Assembly: GCA_023255285.1 (NCBI GenBank)
Contig: JALRIY010000008.1
Span: forward strand, 1 to 24,331
Length of the DNA stretch: 24,331 bases
Reading direction: 5' to 3'
Source: Algoriphagus sp.
Lineage (GTDB): Bacteria > Bacteroidota > Bacteroidia > Cytophagales > Cyclobacteriaceae
Both the position numbers and the translations under genes were made by a program. Positions 6,645 to 14,826 of the stretch are shown here, piece by piece. The notes under the pieces are model-generated. The model was given only the letters and a program-made list of their open reading frames with translations, searched no databases and was not told where the DNA came from. Numbering within the stretch: position 1 is the first letter of the stretch; each line of letters starts with the position of its first letter.

Positions 6645-8528
6645 ATGAGTGACGCTATCAAACACGAATGTGGTATAGCCTTAATTCGGCTTCGAAAACC
6701 TGTTCAATACTACATTGATACCTACGGGACGACTGCATTTGCAGCAAATCGATTGTATGTATTGATGCAAAAGCAGCTCAATAGAGGCCAAGATGGAGCT
6801 GGGGTAGCTAACATTAAAATTGGCACTAAGCCAGGCACGCGCTACATCAGTCGGTACCGCTCTGTAGAACCTTCAGCGGTCAATGATATTTTTGATAAAA
6901 TCAACAGTAAATTCAAGAAAGCCAAAAAATTGGGAGGTAAAAAGGCACTCACTGATGGGGATTGGCTCAAAGAAAACATGGCCTTTTCTGGTGAAGTATG
7001 GTTAGGTCATCTGCGCTATGGTACACACGGGGAAAACAGCATCGAAACCTGCCATCCTTTTTTGAAGCAAAATAATTGGAGAAGCCGCAACCTGGTCATG
7101 GCAGGCAACTTCAACATGACCAACAACGAGGAACTTTTTGGAAGACTGGTGGAATTGGGGCAGCACCCCAAAGAAAAGACAGACACCGTCACAGTAATGG
7201 AAAAGATTGGCCACTTTTTGGACGAAGAAAACCAACGCATTTTTGATCAATTCAAGGAGGAATTTTCCAATCAAGAATTGACACATGTAATAGAAGATAA
7301 ATTGGACGTAGGACGAATTTTACGTAGATCCTGCAGAGATTTTGATGGAGGCTATGCCATGGCAGGTATGATTGGTAATGGCTCCGCTTTTGTGGTTCGT
7401 GACCCCTCTGGGATTCGACCAGCCTTTTACTATGCTGATGATGAGGTGGTTGTGGTGGCCTCCGAGAAGCCGGCTATCAAGTCTGCTTTCAATATTGACT
7501 TCAAGGCCATCAAGGAAATTAAGCCGGGCCATGCAATTGTCATCAACAAGGATGGCTCGTTTTCTGAAGAGGAGATTTTACCCGCTCGTGAAAAGAAATC
7601 CTGCTCCTTTGAGCGCATTTATTTTTCAAGAGGAACGGATCCAGATATCTACCAAGAGCGTAAAAATTTGGGCAAGGCCCTGATCCCTCAAATCCTAAAG
7701 GCTATTGATTTTGATTTGAAAAATTCGGTTTTCTCCTACATTCCCAATACTGCAGAAACAGCATTTTTGGGTATGATTGAAGGGTTAGATGAGTACCTTG
7801 TGGCCAAGCGGAAAGAAGTGCTTCTGGATGGAAAGCCGCATGTGGGCGACTTGGAAGAGTTGCTGAGCTTCCGTCCACGAGTGGAAAAATTGGTGAGTAA
7901 GGATGTAAAGCTGCGCACATTTATTGCTAGCGATGCCGATCGGGATTCTATGGTAGCCAGCGTGTACGATACTACCTATGAGGTGATCCGTCCGGGGATT
8001 GACACCCTAGTGGTGATTGATGACAGTATTGTGCGGGGTACCACCTTGGAAAAAAGTATCTTAACTACCTTGGATCGATTGAACCCAAAGCGTATTGTAA
8101 TTGTGTCTTCTGCTCCTCAGATTCGCTTTCCTGATTGCTATGGGATCGACATGTCCCGCATGAGGGAATTTGTTGCCTTTCGGGCTGCAATTGAGCTTCT
8201 AAAGGATAAGGGTATGGAAAAAACACTCGACCAGGTATATGCGCAATGTGTAGCGAATCCAAATCACACTGAAAATTTTGTCAAGCAGGTATATGCGCCA
8301 TTTTCTGAAGAGGAAATCTCCAATAAAGTAGCAGAAATTGTAACCACTTTCGATATCAAAGCAGAGGTAAGGGTAATCTTCCAAACGGTTGAGAGCTTAC
8401 ATCGCTGCATCCCTGAGCACACCGGAGATTGGTACTTTACTGGAGACTACCCGACTTCTGGCGGTACACGCGTAGTAAACAAAGCCTTTGTGAATTACAT
8501 GGAAGGAAAGACGGTACGGTCGTATTAA
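6645..8528 (+). CDS. purF: amidophosphoribosyltransferase, long Bacteroidota type
   Basis: The predicted enzyme converts PRPP and glutamine to 5-phosphoribosylamine, the first step of purine synthesis, in the cytosol. The N-terminal class II glutaminase begins MSDAIKHECGIALIRL; Cys9 should be the nucleophile after removal of an eight-residue leader, and RGQDGAGVA and GHLRYGTHG are glutaminase motifs. The phosphoribosyltransferase domain has the PRPP loop VVIDDSIVRGTT (456-467). At 627 residues it is more than 100 longer than typical PurF (about 470-510), with inserts in the glutaminase domain (about residues 70-105 and 160-210) and a C-terminal extension. This matches a long form that I recall as common in Bacteroidota. 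It could be the main PurF or a paralogue of different specificity; the gene symbol is given on the basis of the motifs. Confidence 0.85.
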   Translation: MSDAIKHECGIALIRLRKPVQYYIDTYGTTAFAANRLYVLMQKQLNRGQDGAGVANIKIGTKPGTRYISRYRSVEPSAVNDIFDKINSKFKKAKKLGGKKALTDGDWLKENMAFSGEVWLGHLRYGTHGENSIETCHPFLKQNNWRSRNLVMAGNFNMTNNEELFGRLVELGQHPKEKTDTVTVMEKIGHFLDEENQRIFDQFKEEFSNQELTHVIEDKLDVGRILRRSCRDFDGGYAMAGMIGNGSAFVVRDPSGIRPAFYYADDEVVVVASEKPAIKSAFNIDFKAIKEIKPGHAIVINKDGSFSEEEILPAREKKSCSFERIYFSRGTDPDIYQERKNLGKALIPQILKAIDFDLKNSVFSYIPNTAETAFLGMIEGLDEYLVAKRKEVLLDGKPHVGDLEELLSFRPRVEKLVSKDVKLRTFIASDADRDSMVASVYDTTYEVIRPGIDTLVVIDDSIVRGTTLEKSILTTLDRLNPKRIVIVSSAPQIRFPDCYGIDMSRMREFVAFRAAIELLKDKGMEKTLDQVYAQCVANPNHTENFVKQVYAPFSEEEISNKVAEIVTTFDIKAEVRVIFQTVESLHRCIPEHTGDWYFTGDYPTSGGTRVVNKAFVNYMEGKTVRSY

Positions 8529-8608
8529 TACCTGTTTAGTTTACACGAGAATTTAGGTGATTGGGAATTGATTATTTACAATTCTTGAAACACCTTGATA
8601 GCTATTTC

Positions 8609-9685
8609 ATGAAAGACAATGCTAAAATCACCAAGATGATAGACGTTTCCCTACTCAAGCAAATTTGTGAAATCCCAGGTGCACCTGGATTTGAAAAGCC
8701 TGTTCGTGACTTAGTGGTCTCCTTGGTGTCCCCGCATGTAGATGAGGTGCGCATCGATAATATTGGTAACGTGATCGCCCTAAAAAAGGGAACACGCAAT
8801 CCCGATGGAAAACGCGTCATGCTCGCTGCGCACTTGGATGAAATCGGATTTATCATTTCCCATATCGATGAACAAGGTTTCCTACGTTTCAATACGCTCG
8901 GTGGATTTGACCCAAAAACACTCACCGCACAGCGCGTGATTGTACACGGCAAAAAGGACCTGATTGGGGTCATGGGCAGCAAGCCCATCCACGTGATGAC
9001 ACCCGAGGAAAAAACCAAACTTCCCAAAACAACTGACTTTTTCATTGACCTGGGCATGCCTAAGGAAGAGGTGGAGAAGTACATCACCATCGGCGATCCC
9101 GTGACCCGAGATAGGGAACTGATCGAGATGGGTGACTGTGTCAATTGCAAGTCTATCGACAATCGTGTGGCAGTTTTTATCGTCATTGAGGCTTTGAAGC
9201 AACTCAAAAATCCAGCCTACGATGTGTATGCCGCCTTTACGGTACAAGAAGAAGTGGGTATTCGTGGAGCGAACGTGGCAGCACACCAGATCAATCCAGA
9301 CTTTGGCATTGCTCTCGACACCACCATCGCCTTTGACGTTCCTGGAGCAGCCCCACACGAGAAGGTGACCGAACTCGGAAAGGGAACGGCCATCAAAATC
9401 ATGGATGCGATGACTATCTGTGACTACCGCATGGTGGCCTTTATGAAGGAAGTGGCGGGGAAAGAAGCAATCACTTGGCAGCCGGAACTATTGACTGCAG
9501 GAGGTACAGATACCGCAGGAGTGCAGCGCATGGGTAAGCAAGGTGCGATTGCAGGAGCGATATCCATCCCGACGCGCCACTTGCACCAAGTGATTGAAAT
9601 GGCTCACAAGAAGGATATTGCCGATTCCATTGCCTTACTCGTGGCCTGTCTGGAACAATTGGATTCCTACGACTGGAGTCATTAA
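8609..9685 (+). CDS. M42 family metallopeptidase (glutamyl/leucyl aminopeptidase-like)
   Basis: The protein is a cytosolic M42 aminopeptidase of about 358 residues, a family of tetrahedral dodecameric enzymes that trim peptides. Metal-site motifs appear in the expected order: AAHLDEIGF (His and Asp), KSIDNRVAVF (Asp bridging two metals), VQEEVGIRGA (catalytic Glu pair), ALDTT (Asp) and IPTRHLHQ (His), with GGTDTAGVQ before the last. The reading frame is open back to a TTG at 8561, but the family begins near MIDVSLLKQICEIPGAPGFE, so the ATG at 8609, or the one at 8636, is the likely start. It follows the amidophosphoribosyltransferase gene by about 80 nt, which permits co-transcription. The preferred substrate is unknown. 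Confidence 0.93.
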   Translation: MKDNAKITKMIDVSLLKQICEIPGAPGFEKPVRDLVVSLVSPHVDEVRIDNIGNVIALKKGTRNPDGKRVMLAAHLDEIGFIISHIDEQGFLRFNTLGGFDPKTLTAQRVIVHGKKDLIGVMGSKPIHVMTPEEKTKLPKTTDFFIDLGMPKEEVEKYITIGDPVTRDRELIEMGDCVNCKSIDNRVAVFIVIEALKQLKNPAYDVYAAFTVQEEVGIRGANVAAHQINPDFGIALDTTIAFDVPGAAPHEKVTELGKGTAIKIMDAMTICDYRMVAFMKEVAGKEAITWQPELLTAGGTDTAGVQRMGKQGAIAGAISIPTRHLHQVIEMAHKKDIADSIALLVACLEQLDSYDWSH

Positions 9686-9747
9686 GTACCCAGAAGGAAG
9701 GTCTTTCTGGGGGAAGATTTTGTAATTTGGCCCACTAGCAGTTGCCT

Positions 9748-10551
9748 ATGCCCATCCTCACATTTATCTTTTATTTTCTAACACTTGGCCTTTCTGTTTT
9801 TGAAAGTGTTATACAGGGTAATACCCAGCTTCAGAAGAATGTTTCCGACTGGCAAGTGCTCTTCAATGGCAAGGACCTAAAAGGCTGGGTACCCAAGATC
9901 CACCACCACGAATTGGGGGACAACTATGCGGAAACCTTCCGGGTACAGGATGGGTCCATAGCAGTCAATTACGACGGGTATGGAGAGTTTGACGATCGCT
10001 TTGGACACCTCTTTTATGAAAAACCCTTCTCGAACTTTCACTTGGTCTGGGAATACCGATTTACAGATCAGTTTGTGCCCACTGCACCCAGTTACACGTA
10101 CCGCAATTCAGGAGTCATGTTTCACTCGCAGTCTCCTGAAAGCATCTTGAAAGAACAGGATTGGCCGATTTCGGTGGAATATCAGATGCTTGCCAGAGAA
10201 AAGGAGGGCGAAGCCCGACCCACAGGGAATATGTGTTCCCCGGGAACTGACATTGTTTTTGAAGGAAAAATAGACCCCCGACATTGTATAAATTCCTCTT
10301 CTCCCACCTTTGCTTGGGACGAGTGGGTGAAGGCCGAGTTGATCGTCTATGGAGATTCCATCGTGCACCATCTGGTAAATGGCGATACGGTATTGACCTA
10401 TTCTTTTCCTCAAATTGGGGGAGGGGTTGCCAACCGCTTCGATTCCGCACTTAAAGTCGATGGTACGCCCCTGCGTTCAGGCTACATCGGCTTACAAAGT
10501 GAAGGGCAGGGGGTACTTTTTCGCCATTTAAAAATTCGGGAATTGAAGTAA
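9748..10551 (+). CDS. secreted DUF1080 (3-keto-disaccharide hydrolase-like) protein
   Basis: After an N-terminal hydrophobic signal (MPILTFIFYFLTLGLSVFES) the protein is a single DUF1080 domain with a concanavalin-like beta-sandwich. The family opening WQVLFNGKDLKGW is clear, followed by blocks such as NSGVMFHSQ, WPISVEYQML and YIGLQSEGQGVLFRHLKIREL at the C-terminus. Some DUF1080 proteins hydrolyse 3-keto-disaccharides, and many are of unknown specificity. A TTG at 9742 is possible, but the ATG at 9748 is preferred; the protein is then 267 residues. It lies 62 nt after the M42 peptidase gene and is convergent with valS across a 43-nt gap holding a hairpin. Placement in a sugar-oxidation route is inference, because no oxidoreductase or transporter lies next to it. 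Confidence 0.85.
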   Translation: MPILTFIFYFLTLGLSVFESVIQGNTQLQKNVSDWQVLFNGKDLKGWVPKIHHHELGDNYAETFRVQDGSIAVNYDGYGEFDDRFGHLFYEKPFSNFHLVWEYRFTDQFVPTAPSYTYRNSGVMFHSQSPESILKEQDWPISVEYQMLAREKEGEARPTGNMCSPGTDIVFEGKIDPRHCINSSSPTFAWDEWVKAELIVYGDSIVHHLVNGDTVLTYSFPQIGGGVANRFDSALKVDGTPLRSGYIGLQSEGQGVLFRHLKIRELK

Positions 10552-10553
10552 AC

Positions 10554-10587
10554 CTCCCGATTCCTAAATACTTTCAAGAATCAGGAG
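10554..10587. terminator. hairpin in the convergent DUF1080-valS gap
   Basis: CTCCCGATTC (10554-10563) and GAATCAGGAG (10578-10587) pair at 9 of 10 positions around a 14-nt loop, filling the 43-nt gap between two convergent stop codons. There is no clear T-run on either side, so it may act as a weak bidirectional terminator or mRNA 3'-end hairpin. Confidence 0.45.
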
Positions 10588-10594
10588 TGTTACC

Positions 10595-13228
10595 TTATCC
10601 CAATTGGGCTAAACTTGCTTCTAGTGCCTTTATTTTTGCTACTGCATCGGCCTGCTTCTTTCGCTCCATTTCCAGTACTTGTGCTGGAGCTCCAGCCACG
10701 AAGCGTTCATTGCTTAATTTCTTCTCTACCCCAGCCAAGAAGCCTTTCGTATAGTCAAGTTCCTTTTGGATGGCGGCTTTTTCCGCTTCTACATCGATGG
10801 ATTCACCCAAAGGGATGAAGCATTCGTCTGCTTTTACCACAAAACTCATGGCTTGCGCTACGTTATCGCCAAACTGCAGCGAGGAAAGGTTGGCCAGCTT
10901 GATCAACACGGATTCAAATCGGCTGTACAAATCGGGGTTTTGGGTGCGGATGGTCAAGTCAAGCGCTTCTTTTGGAGACATGCCTTTGGAAGCACGGAGG
11001 TTCCTGATCTGAGATACCACCTCAAACACCTGTGCTGCATCTTCCGTAATTTTTGCGTCGTATGGCTTGGTTTCTGGCCAAGTTGAAAGGATCAAGGAAT
11101 TTTCAACAGAACGTTCGCTGATCTGGTGCCACAATTCCTCCGTAATGAAGGGCATGAAAGGATGAAGGACCTTCAAGATATTTTCAAAGATCTCCAAGGT
11201 CTTGTCGTAGGTAGCCTGATCGATAGGCTTCTGGTAGGCAGGCTTGATCATTTCTAAGTACCAGGCGCAAAAGTCATCCCAGACCAACTTGTAGGTGGCC
11301 ATCAAGGCATCTGAAATTCGGAATTTTTCGAAGTGCTCGTTGATTTCGCTCAAACTTTGCTGGAATCGCTGTTCAAACCATTCAATGCTTGCTGCATTAC
11401 CAGTGCCATCGAGGTTTGTATCTATTTCCCATCCTTTGACGAGGCGGAAGGCATTCCAGATTTTGTTGGCAAAGTTTCTTCCTTGTTCCACGAGCTTGTC
11501 GTCGTAGGGGAGGTCATTTCCCGCAGGGGAAGAGAAGAGCATGCCTGTACGCACGCCATCGGCGCCATACTGAGCAATAAGCTCGAGGGGATCTGGGGAG
11601 TTGCCCAAGGACTTGGACATTTTTCGGCCTAGCTTGTCGCGTACGATACCCGTGAGGTACACGTTTTTGAAAGGCTTCTCGCCTAGGTATTCGTAACCGG
11701 CAATGACCATACGTGCCACCCAGAAGAATAAGATTTCTGGAGCAGTAACCAGGTCATTGGTGGGGTAGTAGTAGCTAAGTTCCTTGTTGGGCTTTCCTGT
11801 GGTGAATACTTCCGTATCAAATACGGAAATAGGCCAGAGCCAGGAGCTAAACCAGGTATCGAGCACGTCCTCATCCTGACGAAGGTCAGCGAGGGTATAC
11901 TGGGTACCGTACTGGGCATTTGCTTGCGCCAAAGCCTCTTCTGCTGTTTTGGCAACCACATATTCTCCATTGGGAAGGTAGTAGGCGGGAATTTGATGTC
12001 CCCACCAAAGTTGACGCGAAATGCACCAGTCACGAACATTTTCCATCCAAACGCGGTACATGTTTTTGAATTTGGGCGGGTGCAACTGGATGATGTCCTC
12101 CATCACTGCTTTGAAAGCAGGCTGGGTGATTTCATCCATTTTCAAGAACCATTGCATGGATAGCTTCGGTTCGATCACTGCATCGCTCCGTTCGGAGTGC
12201 CCCACATTGGAGGTGTATTCTTCCACTTTCTGAAGTTGCCCTGCTTCTTCTAGTAGCTTTCCGATTTTCTTACGCGCAATAAATCGATCTTCCCCTACAA
12301 GCAATTGTGCTTTTTCATTGAGAGTACCGTTGTCGTTGAGGATATCAATGACTTCTAGCTTGTGCTTGACACCAAGTTCGTAATCGTTGAGGTCGTGTGC
12401 AGGAGTTACTTTGAGGCAACCTGTGCCAAACTCCATGTCCACGTAGCTGTCTTCGATGATTGGGATGCTTCGGTTGATCAATGGAATGATCGCACGCTTT
12501 CCTTTCAGGTGGGAAAATCTCGGGTCGTCTGGATTGATGCAAATCGCCACATCCGCCATGATGGTTTCTGGGCGAGTGGTGGCGATGGTTAGGAATTGAT
12601 CAGTAGTTCCTTCGATGGCGTAGTTGATGTAATATAACTTGGAAGCCACCTCTTTCATGATCACTTCATCATCCGAAAGGGCTGTTTGCCCCTTTGGATC
12701 CCAATTGACCATGCGGATGCCACGGTAGATTTTTCCTTTTTGGTGGAGGTCCACAAATACGGAAAGGACGGCATCGCTGAGTCCTGGATCCATGGTAAAG
12801 GAGGTACGATCCCAATCCAAACTACAGCCCATTTTTCTTAATTGCTGTAAGATGATGCCTCCATATTTTTCTTTCCACTCCCAAGCATGGGTGAGGAATT
12901 GCGCTCGGGTAAGGTCTTTTTTATCGATGCCTTTTTCTTTCAGGAGTTGAACGACCTTAGTCTCGGTAGCGATAGAGGCATGGTCAGTGCCGGGTACCCA
13001 GCAGGCATTTTTGCCTTGCATTCGGGCACGGCGAATGAGTACGTCTTGGATGGTATTGTTCAGCATGTGCCCCATGTGGAGTACACCGGTGACGTTGGGC
13101 GGAGGGATGACGATGGTGTAGGGTTCCTTATTGGGGTCGACGCTGGAGGAAAACAACTTGTGTTCCATCCAATATGCGTACCACTTGGCCTCGGCGGATG
13201 CCGGTTCATATTTGCTGGCAATAGACAT
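10595..13228 (-). CDS. valS: valyl-tRNA synthetase
   Basis: ValS charges tRNA-Val and edits misactivated threonine in the cytosol. The 877 residues are of normal family length. The class I HIGH-type motif is HMGH (51-54) within PPPNVTGVLHMGHMLN, and the KMSKS motif is at 536-540. Between them lie the editing domain (about 190-340) and the WCISRQLWWGHQIPAYY block. The anticodon-binding domain follows, and the C-terminal coiled coil typical of ValS covers about 810-877 (ESIDVEAEKAAIQKELDYTKG and onwards). The start is supported by the family N-terminus (ASKYEPASAEAKWYAYW). A TATTTTTG element lies 21 nt upstream on the same strand. No T-box or other leader is evident, as expected for this phylum. 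Confidence 0.98.
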   Translation of the reverse strand: MSIASKYEPASAEAKWYAYWMEHKLFSSSVDPNKEPYTIVIPPPNVTGVLHMGHMLNNTIQDVLIRRARMQGKNACWVPGTDHASIATETKVVQLLKEKGIDKKDLTRAQFLTHAWEWKEKYGGIILQQLRKMGCSLDWDRTSFTMDPGLSDAVLSVFVDLHQKGKIYRGIRMVNWDPKGQTALSDDEVIMKEVASKLYYINYAIEGTTDQFLTIATTRPETIMADVAICINPDDPRFSHLKGKRAIIPLINRSIPIIEDSYVDMEFGTGCLKVTPAHDLNDYELGVKHKLEVIDILNDNGTLNEKAQLLVGEDRFIARKKIGKLLEEAGQLQKVEEYTSNVGHSERSDAVIEPKLSMQWFLKMDEITQPAFKAVMEDIIQLHPPKFKNMYRVWMENVRDWCISRQLWWGHQIPAYYLPNGEYVVAKTAEEALAQANAQYGTQYTLADLRQDEDVLDTWFSSWLWPISVFDTEVFTTGKPNKELSYYYPTNDLVTAPEILFFWVARMVIAGYEYLGEKPFKNVYLTGIVRDKLGRKMSKSLGNSPDPLELIAQYGADGVRTGMLFSSPAGNDLPYDDKLVEQGRNFANKIWNAFRLVKGWEIDTNLDGTGNAASIEWFEQRFQQSLSEINEHFEKFRISDALMATYKLVWDDFCAWYLEMIKPAYQKPIDQATYDKTLEIFENILKVLHPFMPFITEELWHQISERSVENSLILSTWPETKPYDAKITEDAAQVFEVVSQIRNLRASKGMSPKEALDLTIRTQNPDLYSRFESVLIKLANLSSLQFGDNVAQAMSFVVKADECFIPLGESIDVEAEKAAIQKELDYTKGFLAGVEKKLSNERFVAGAPAQVLEMERKKQADAVAKIKALEASLAQLG

Positions 13229-13249
13229 AGGTACTTAGTTCTTAAGTTG

Positions 13250-13257
13250 CAAAAATA
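13250..13257 (-). promoter_or_regulatory. putative -7 element of the valS promoter
   Basis: On the minus strand TATTTTTG matches TAnnTTTG exactly, 21 nt before the valS start codon. No TTTG was found at the expected upstream spacing, so support is partial. Confidence 0.35.
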
Positions 13258-13340
13258 GCAGAAAAAGTTTGGGGGCGGGAGCCAGCAAGGAAAGAAAAAG
13301 GAGGATTGGTGAATTGATTTTTAGATGGAAAGTTTTCTTT

Positions 13341-13368
13341 ACGACAGTCCACAGTCGACAGACCACAG
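13341..13368 (+). repeat. interspersed CGACAGTCCAC repeat, copy B
   Basis: ACGACAGTCCAC followed by AGTCGACAGACCACAG. It matches the reverse complement of copy C (14788-14817) at 22 of 25 positions and is similar to copy A (5831-5859). It lies between valS and the 3' end of the DUF4143 ATPase gene, in a 242-nt gap without other recognisable genes. Confidence 0.6.
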
Positions 13369-13470
13369 CAGATTTATTCAGTGTTAACTATTTCCTCCAA
13401 TCTCAGGGATGAATAACCCCTCTTAGGATTCTTTCAAAAATGCATAATCGATACCGTCAATTTACTGGAA

Positions 13471-14616
13471 TCAAAGATTCCAAAGGTTACTGATTTGAAT
13501 CCCCTCTCTTTGCTGCAACAATTGCCCTGCATAGATTAGTTTTGGGTCTACATGTGGAGCTACTTTTTGGAATTTTTTTAATCCTTTCAAGAAGTCGCTA
13601 TGGAAAGTTTCAGATGCTTTTATTTCGATAGCCTTCAGTTTCCCGTCTTTTTCTTGGAGTAAATCCACCTCATTTTGATTGGAATCTCTCCAAAAATAGA
13701 AACCTGCTTTATTTCCTTGATTTAGTTCCTCCTTCATCAGTTCGGTGACCACCAAGTTTTCAAAAACCTGACCGCGAGCAAAATGAAGGTTTAGATCGGT
13801 GGATTTTCGAATTCCCAGAAGGCTGCAAAGTACGCCTGTGTCGTAGAAATAAACTTTAGGTGTTTTCAAAATCCGTTTATTGAAATTCTGGTAATAGGGG
13901 GGTAGTCTGAAAGCTACAAAAGAAGCTTCCAATACACCGAGCCAGGAATCGATGGTTTTGTTGGTTACTCCCAATTCATTCGCAAAATTATGCTGATTGA
14001 AGAGTTGACCAGCTCTTCCTGCCAGTAGCTGAATAAACTTCTGAAATGCCGCCAGGTCCTTAATATTCAAAATTTGACGTACATCCCGCTCTAGATAAGT
14101 TTGTATGTAATTAGGGTAAAAGTCAGTGGGGTCAATATCAAATTGGTATTTGCGGGGGTATCCTCCGCCTAATGCCAGTTTTTCCCAACACTCAATTTTA
14201 TAGTGAACTTCAAGTTCTTTCAAAGAAAAAGGTAATAACTGAAGTAAGGCCAACCTGCCTGCCAGCGACTGGGTAATTTGGGAGGATAGCAGGAAGTTCT
14301 GTGATCCTGTGAGGAGGTATTCTCCGGGTTTATTTCGTTCATCAGAGAGGACTTGTAGGTAGGAAAAAAGTTCAGGCACCCATTGAATTTCGTCTAGGAT
14401 AACTCCATTTTGATAACTTTTTAAAAAGGCCAGTGGATCGGATTTCGCAAATTCACGGTACGCTGGAAGTTCTAAATTGACATAGGCAAAATCCGGCCTC
14501 AACTGCTTTGCAAATGTCGTTTTGCCAGATTGCCTAGGGCCAATTATTGCTAAGAAGGGAAATTTTGATAAGAGTAAGGACACTTTATCTTTTAGGAAGC
14601 GATCAACGTAATCCAT
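13471..14616 (-). CDS. AAA-type ATPase with DUF4143 domain
   Basis: The 381-residue protein has an N-terminal P-loop ATPase with Walker A GPRQSGKTT (26-34) and Walker B ILDEIQ (73-78), a sensor-like LLTGSQNF, then a DUF4143 region with a winged-helix part (about 190-270, FANELGVTNKTIDSWLGVL) and the conserved VYFYDTGV. The C-terminus contains NEVDLL...AIEIKAS, the PD-(D/E)XK-like core seen in this family. Such ATPases occur in many copies in bacteria and archaea; their role is unknown, though defence and mobile-element links have been proposed. The gene stands alone, its start codon lies within a 45-nt palindrome, and it is bracketed by inverted copies B and C of an interspersed repeat, which suggests that it was acquired. 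I see no nuclease or toxin partner. Confidence 0.9.
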   Translation of the reverse strand: MDYVDRFLKDKVSLLLSKFPFLAIIGPRQSGKTTFAKQLRPDFAYVNLELPAYREFAKSDPLAFLKSYQNGVILDEIQWVPELFSYLQVLSDERNKPGEYLLTGSQNFLLSSQITQSLAGRLALLQLLPFSLKELEVHYKIECWEKLALGGGYPRKYQFDIDPTDFYPNYIQTYLERDVRQILNIKDLAAFQKFIQLLAGRAGQLFNQHNFANELGVTNKTIDSWLGVLEASFVAFRLPPYYQNFNKRILKTPKVYFYDTGVLCSLLGIRKSTDLNLHFARGQVFENLVVTELMKEELNQGNKAGFYFWRDSNQNEVDLLQEKDGKLKAIEIKASETFHSDFLKGLKKFQKVAPHVDPKLIYAGQLLQQREGIQISNLWNL

Positions 14617-14659
14617 TTTTATGCAATTTAGGAATTGAATTCCTAAATTTCATAAAAAT
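14615..14659 (-). promoter_or_regulatory. 45-nt near-perfect palindrome overlapping the ATPase start codon
   Basis: Inner arms AATTTAGGAATT (14625-14636) and AATTCCTAAATT (14638-14649) are perfect around a single G; outer arms ATTTTTATG (14615-14623) and CATAAAAAT (14651-14659) are also perfect, with one C/T mismatch between inner and outer parts (14624/14650). Two bases of the ATPase start codon lie in it. As DNA it could be an operator; as RNA it would sequester the start codon. Confidence 0.85.
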
Positions 14660-14692
14660 AACCAATATCCAAAACACCCTTTGATTTTTTAC

Positions 14693-14716
14693 AAAAAAAG
14701 CCGGGGATTTCCCGGC
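14693..14716 (-). terminator. minus-strand intrinsic terminator
   Basis: GCCGGG-GATTT-CCCGGC (14700-14716) is preceded on the plus strand by seven A residues (14693-14699), which become a U-run after the hairpin on the minus strand. It would end transcripts from the CocE-like hydrolase gene, although it lies 110 nt beyond that stop codon, with repeat copy C in between. Confidence 0.8.
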
Positions 14717-14787
14717 TTTGGATAGACTAGCTATTAAGTAGTGATTTTTTATCCTGCATAAAGAATTAAGCATTGAGGTACTATTAA

Positions 14788-14817
14788 GTGGGCTGTCGAC
14801 AGTGGACCGTCGACCGT
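14788..14817 (-). repeat. interspersed CGACAGTCCAC repeat, copy C
   Basis: On the minus strand it contains CGACGGTCCACTGTCGACAG, equal to copy B at 22 of 25 positions over the aligned segment, and it includes the 10-bp palindrome CTGTCGACAG (14793-14802). It starts 10 nt past the CocE-like stop codon and faces copy B in opposite orientation across the ATPase gene. Confidence 0.6.
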
Positions 14818-14826
14818 AAGCAAATT

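Noticed and set aside
8602..9207. Long open frame (201 codons) on the minus strand opposite the M42 peptidase gene
   Set aside because: It lies fully inside a strongly conserved metallopeptidase gene, and its product has no recognisable motif and a shadow-like composition.
10766..13258. Several plus-strand open frames of 65-123 codons opposite valS
   Set aside because: They are frame shadows of the conserved valS gene and show no protein-like motifs.
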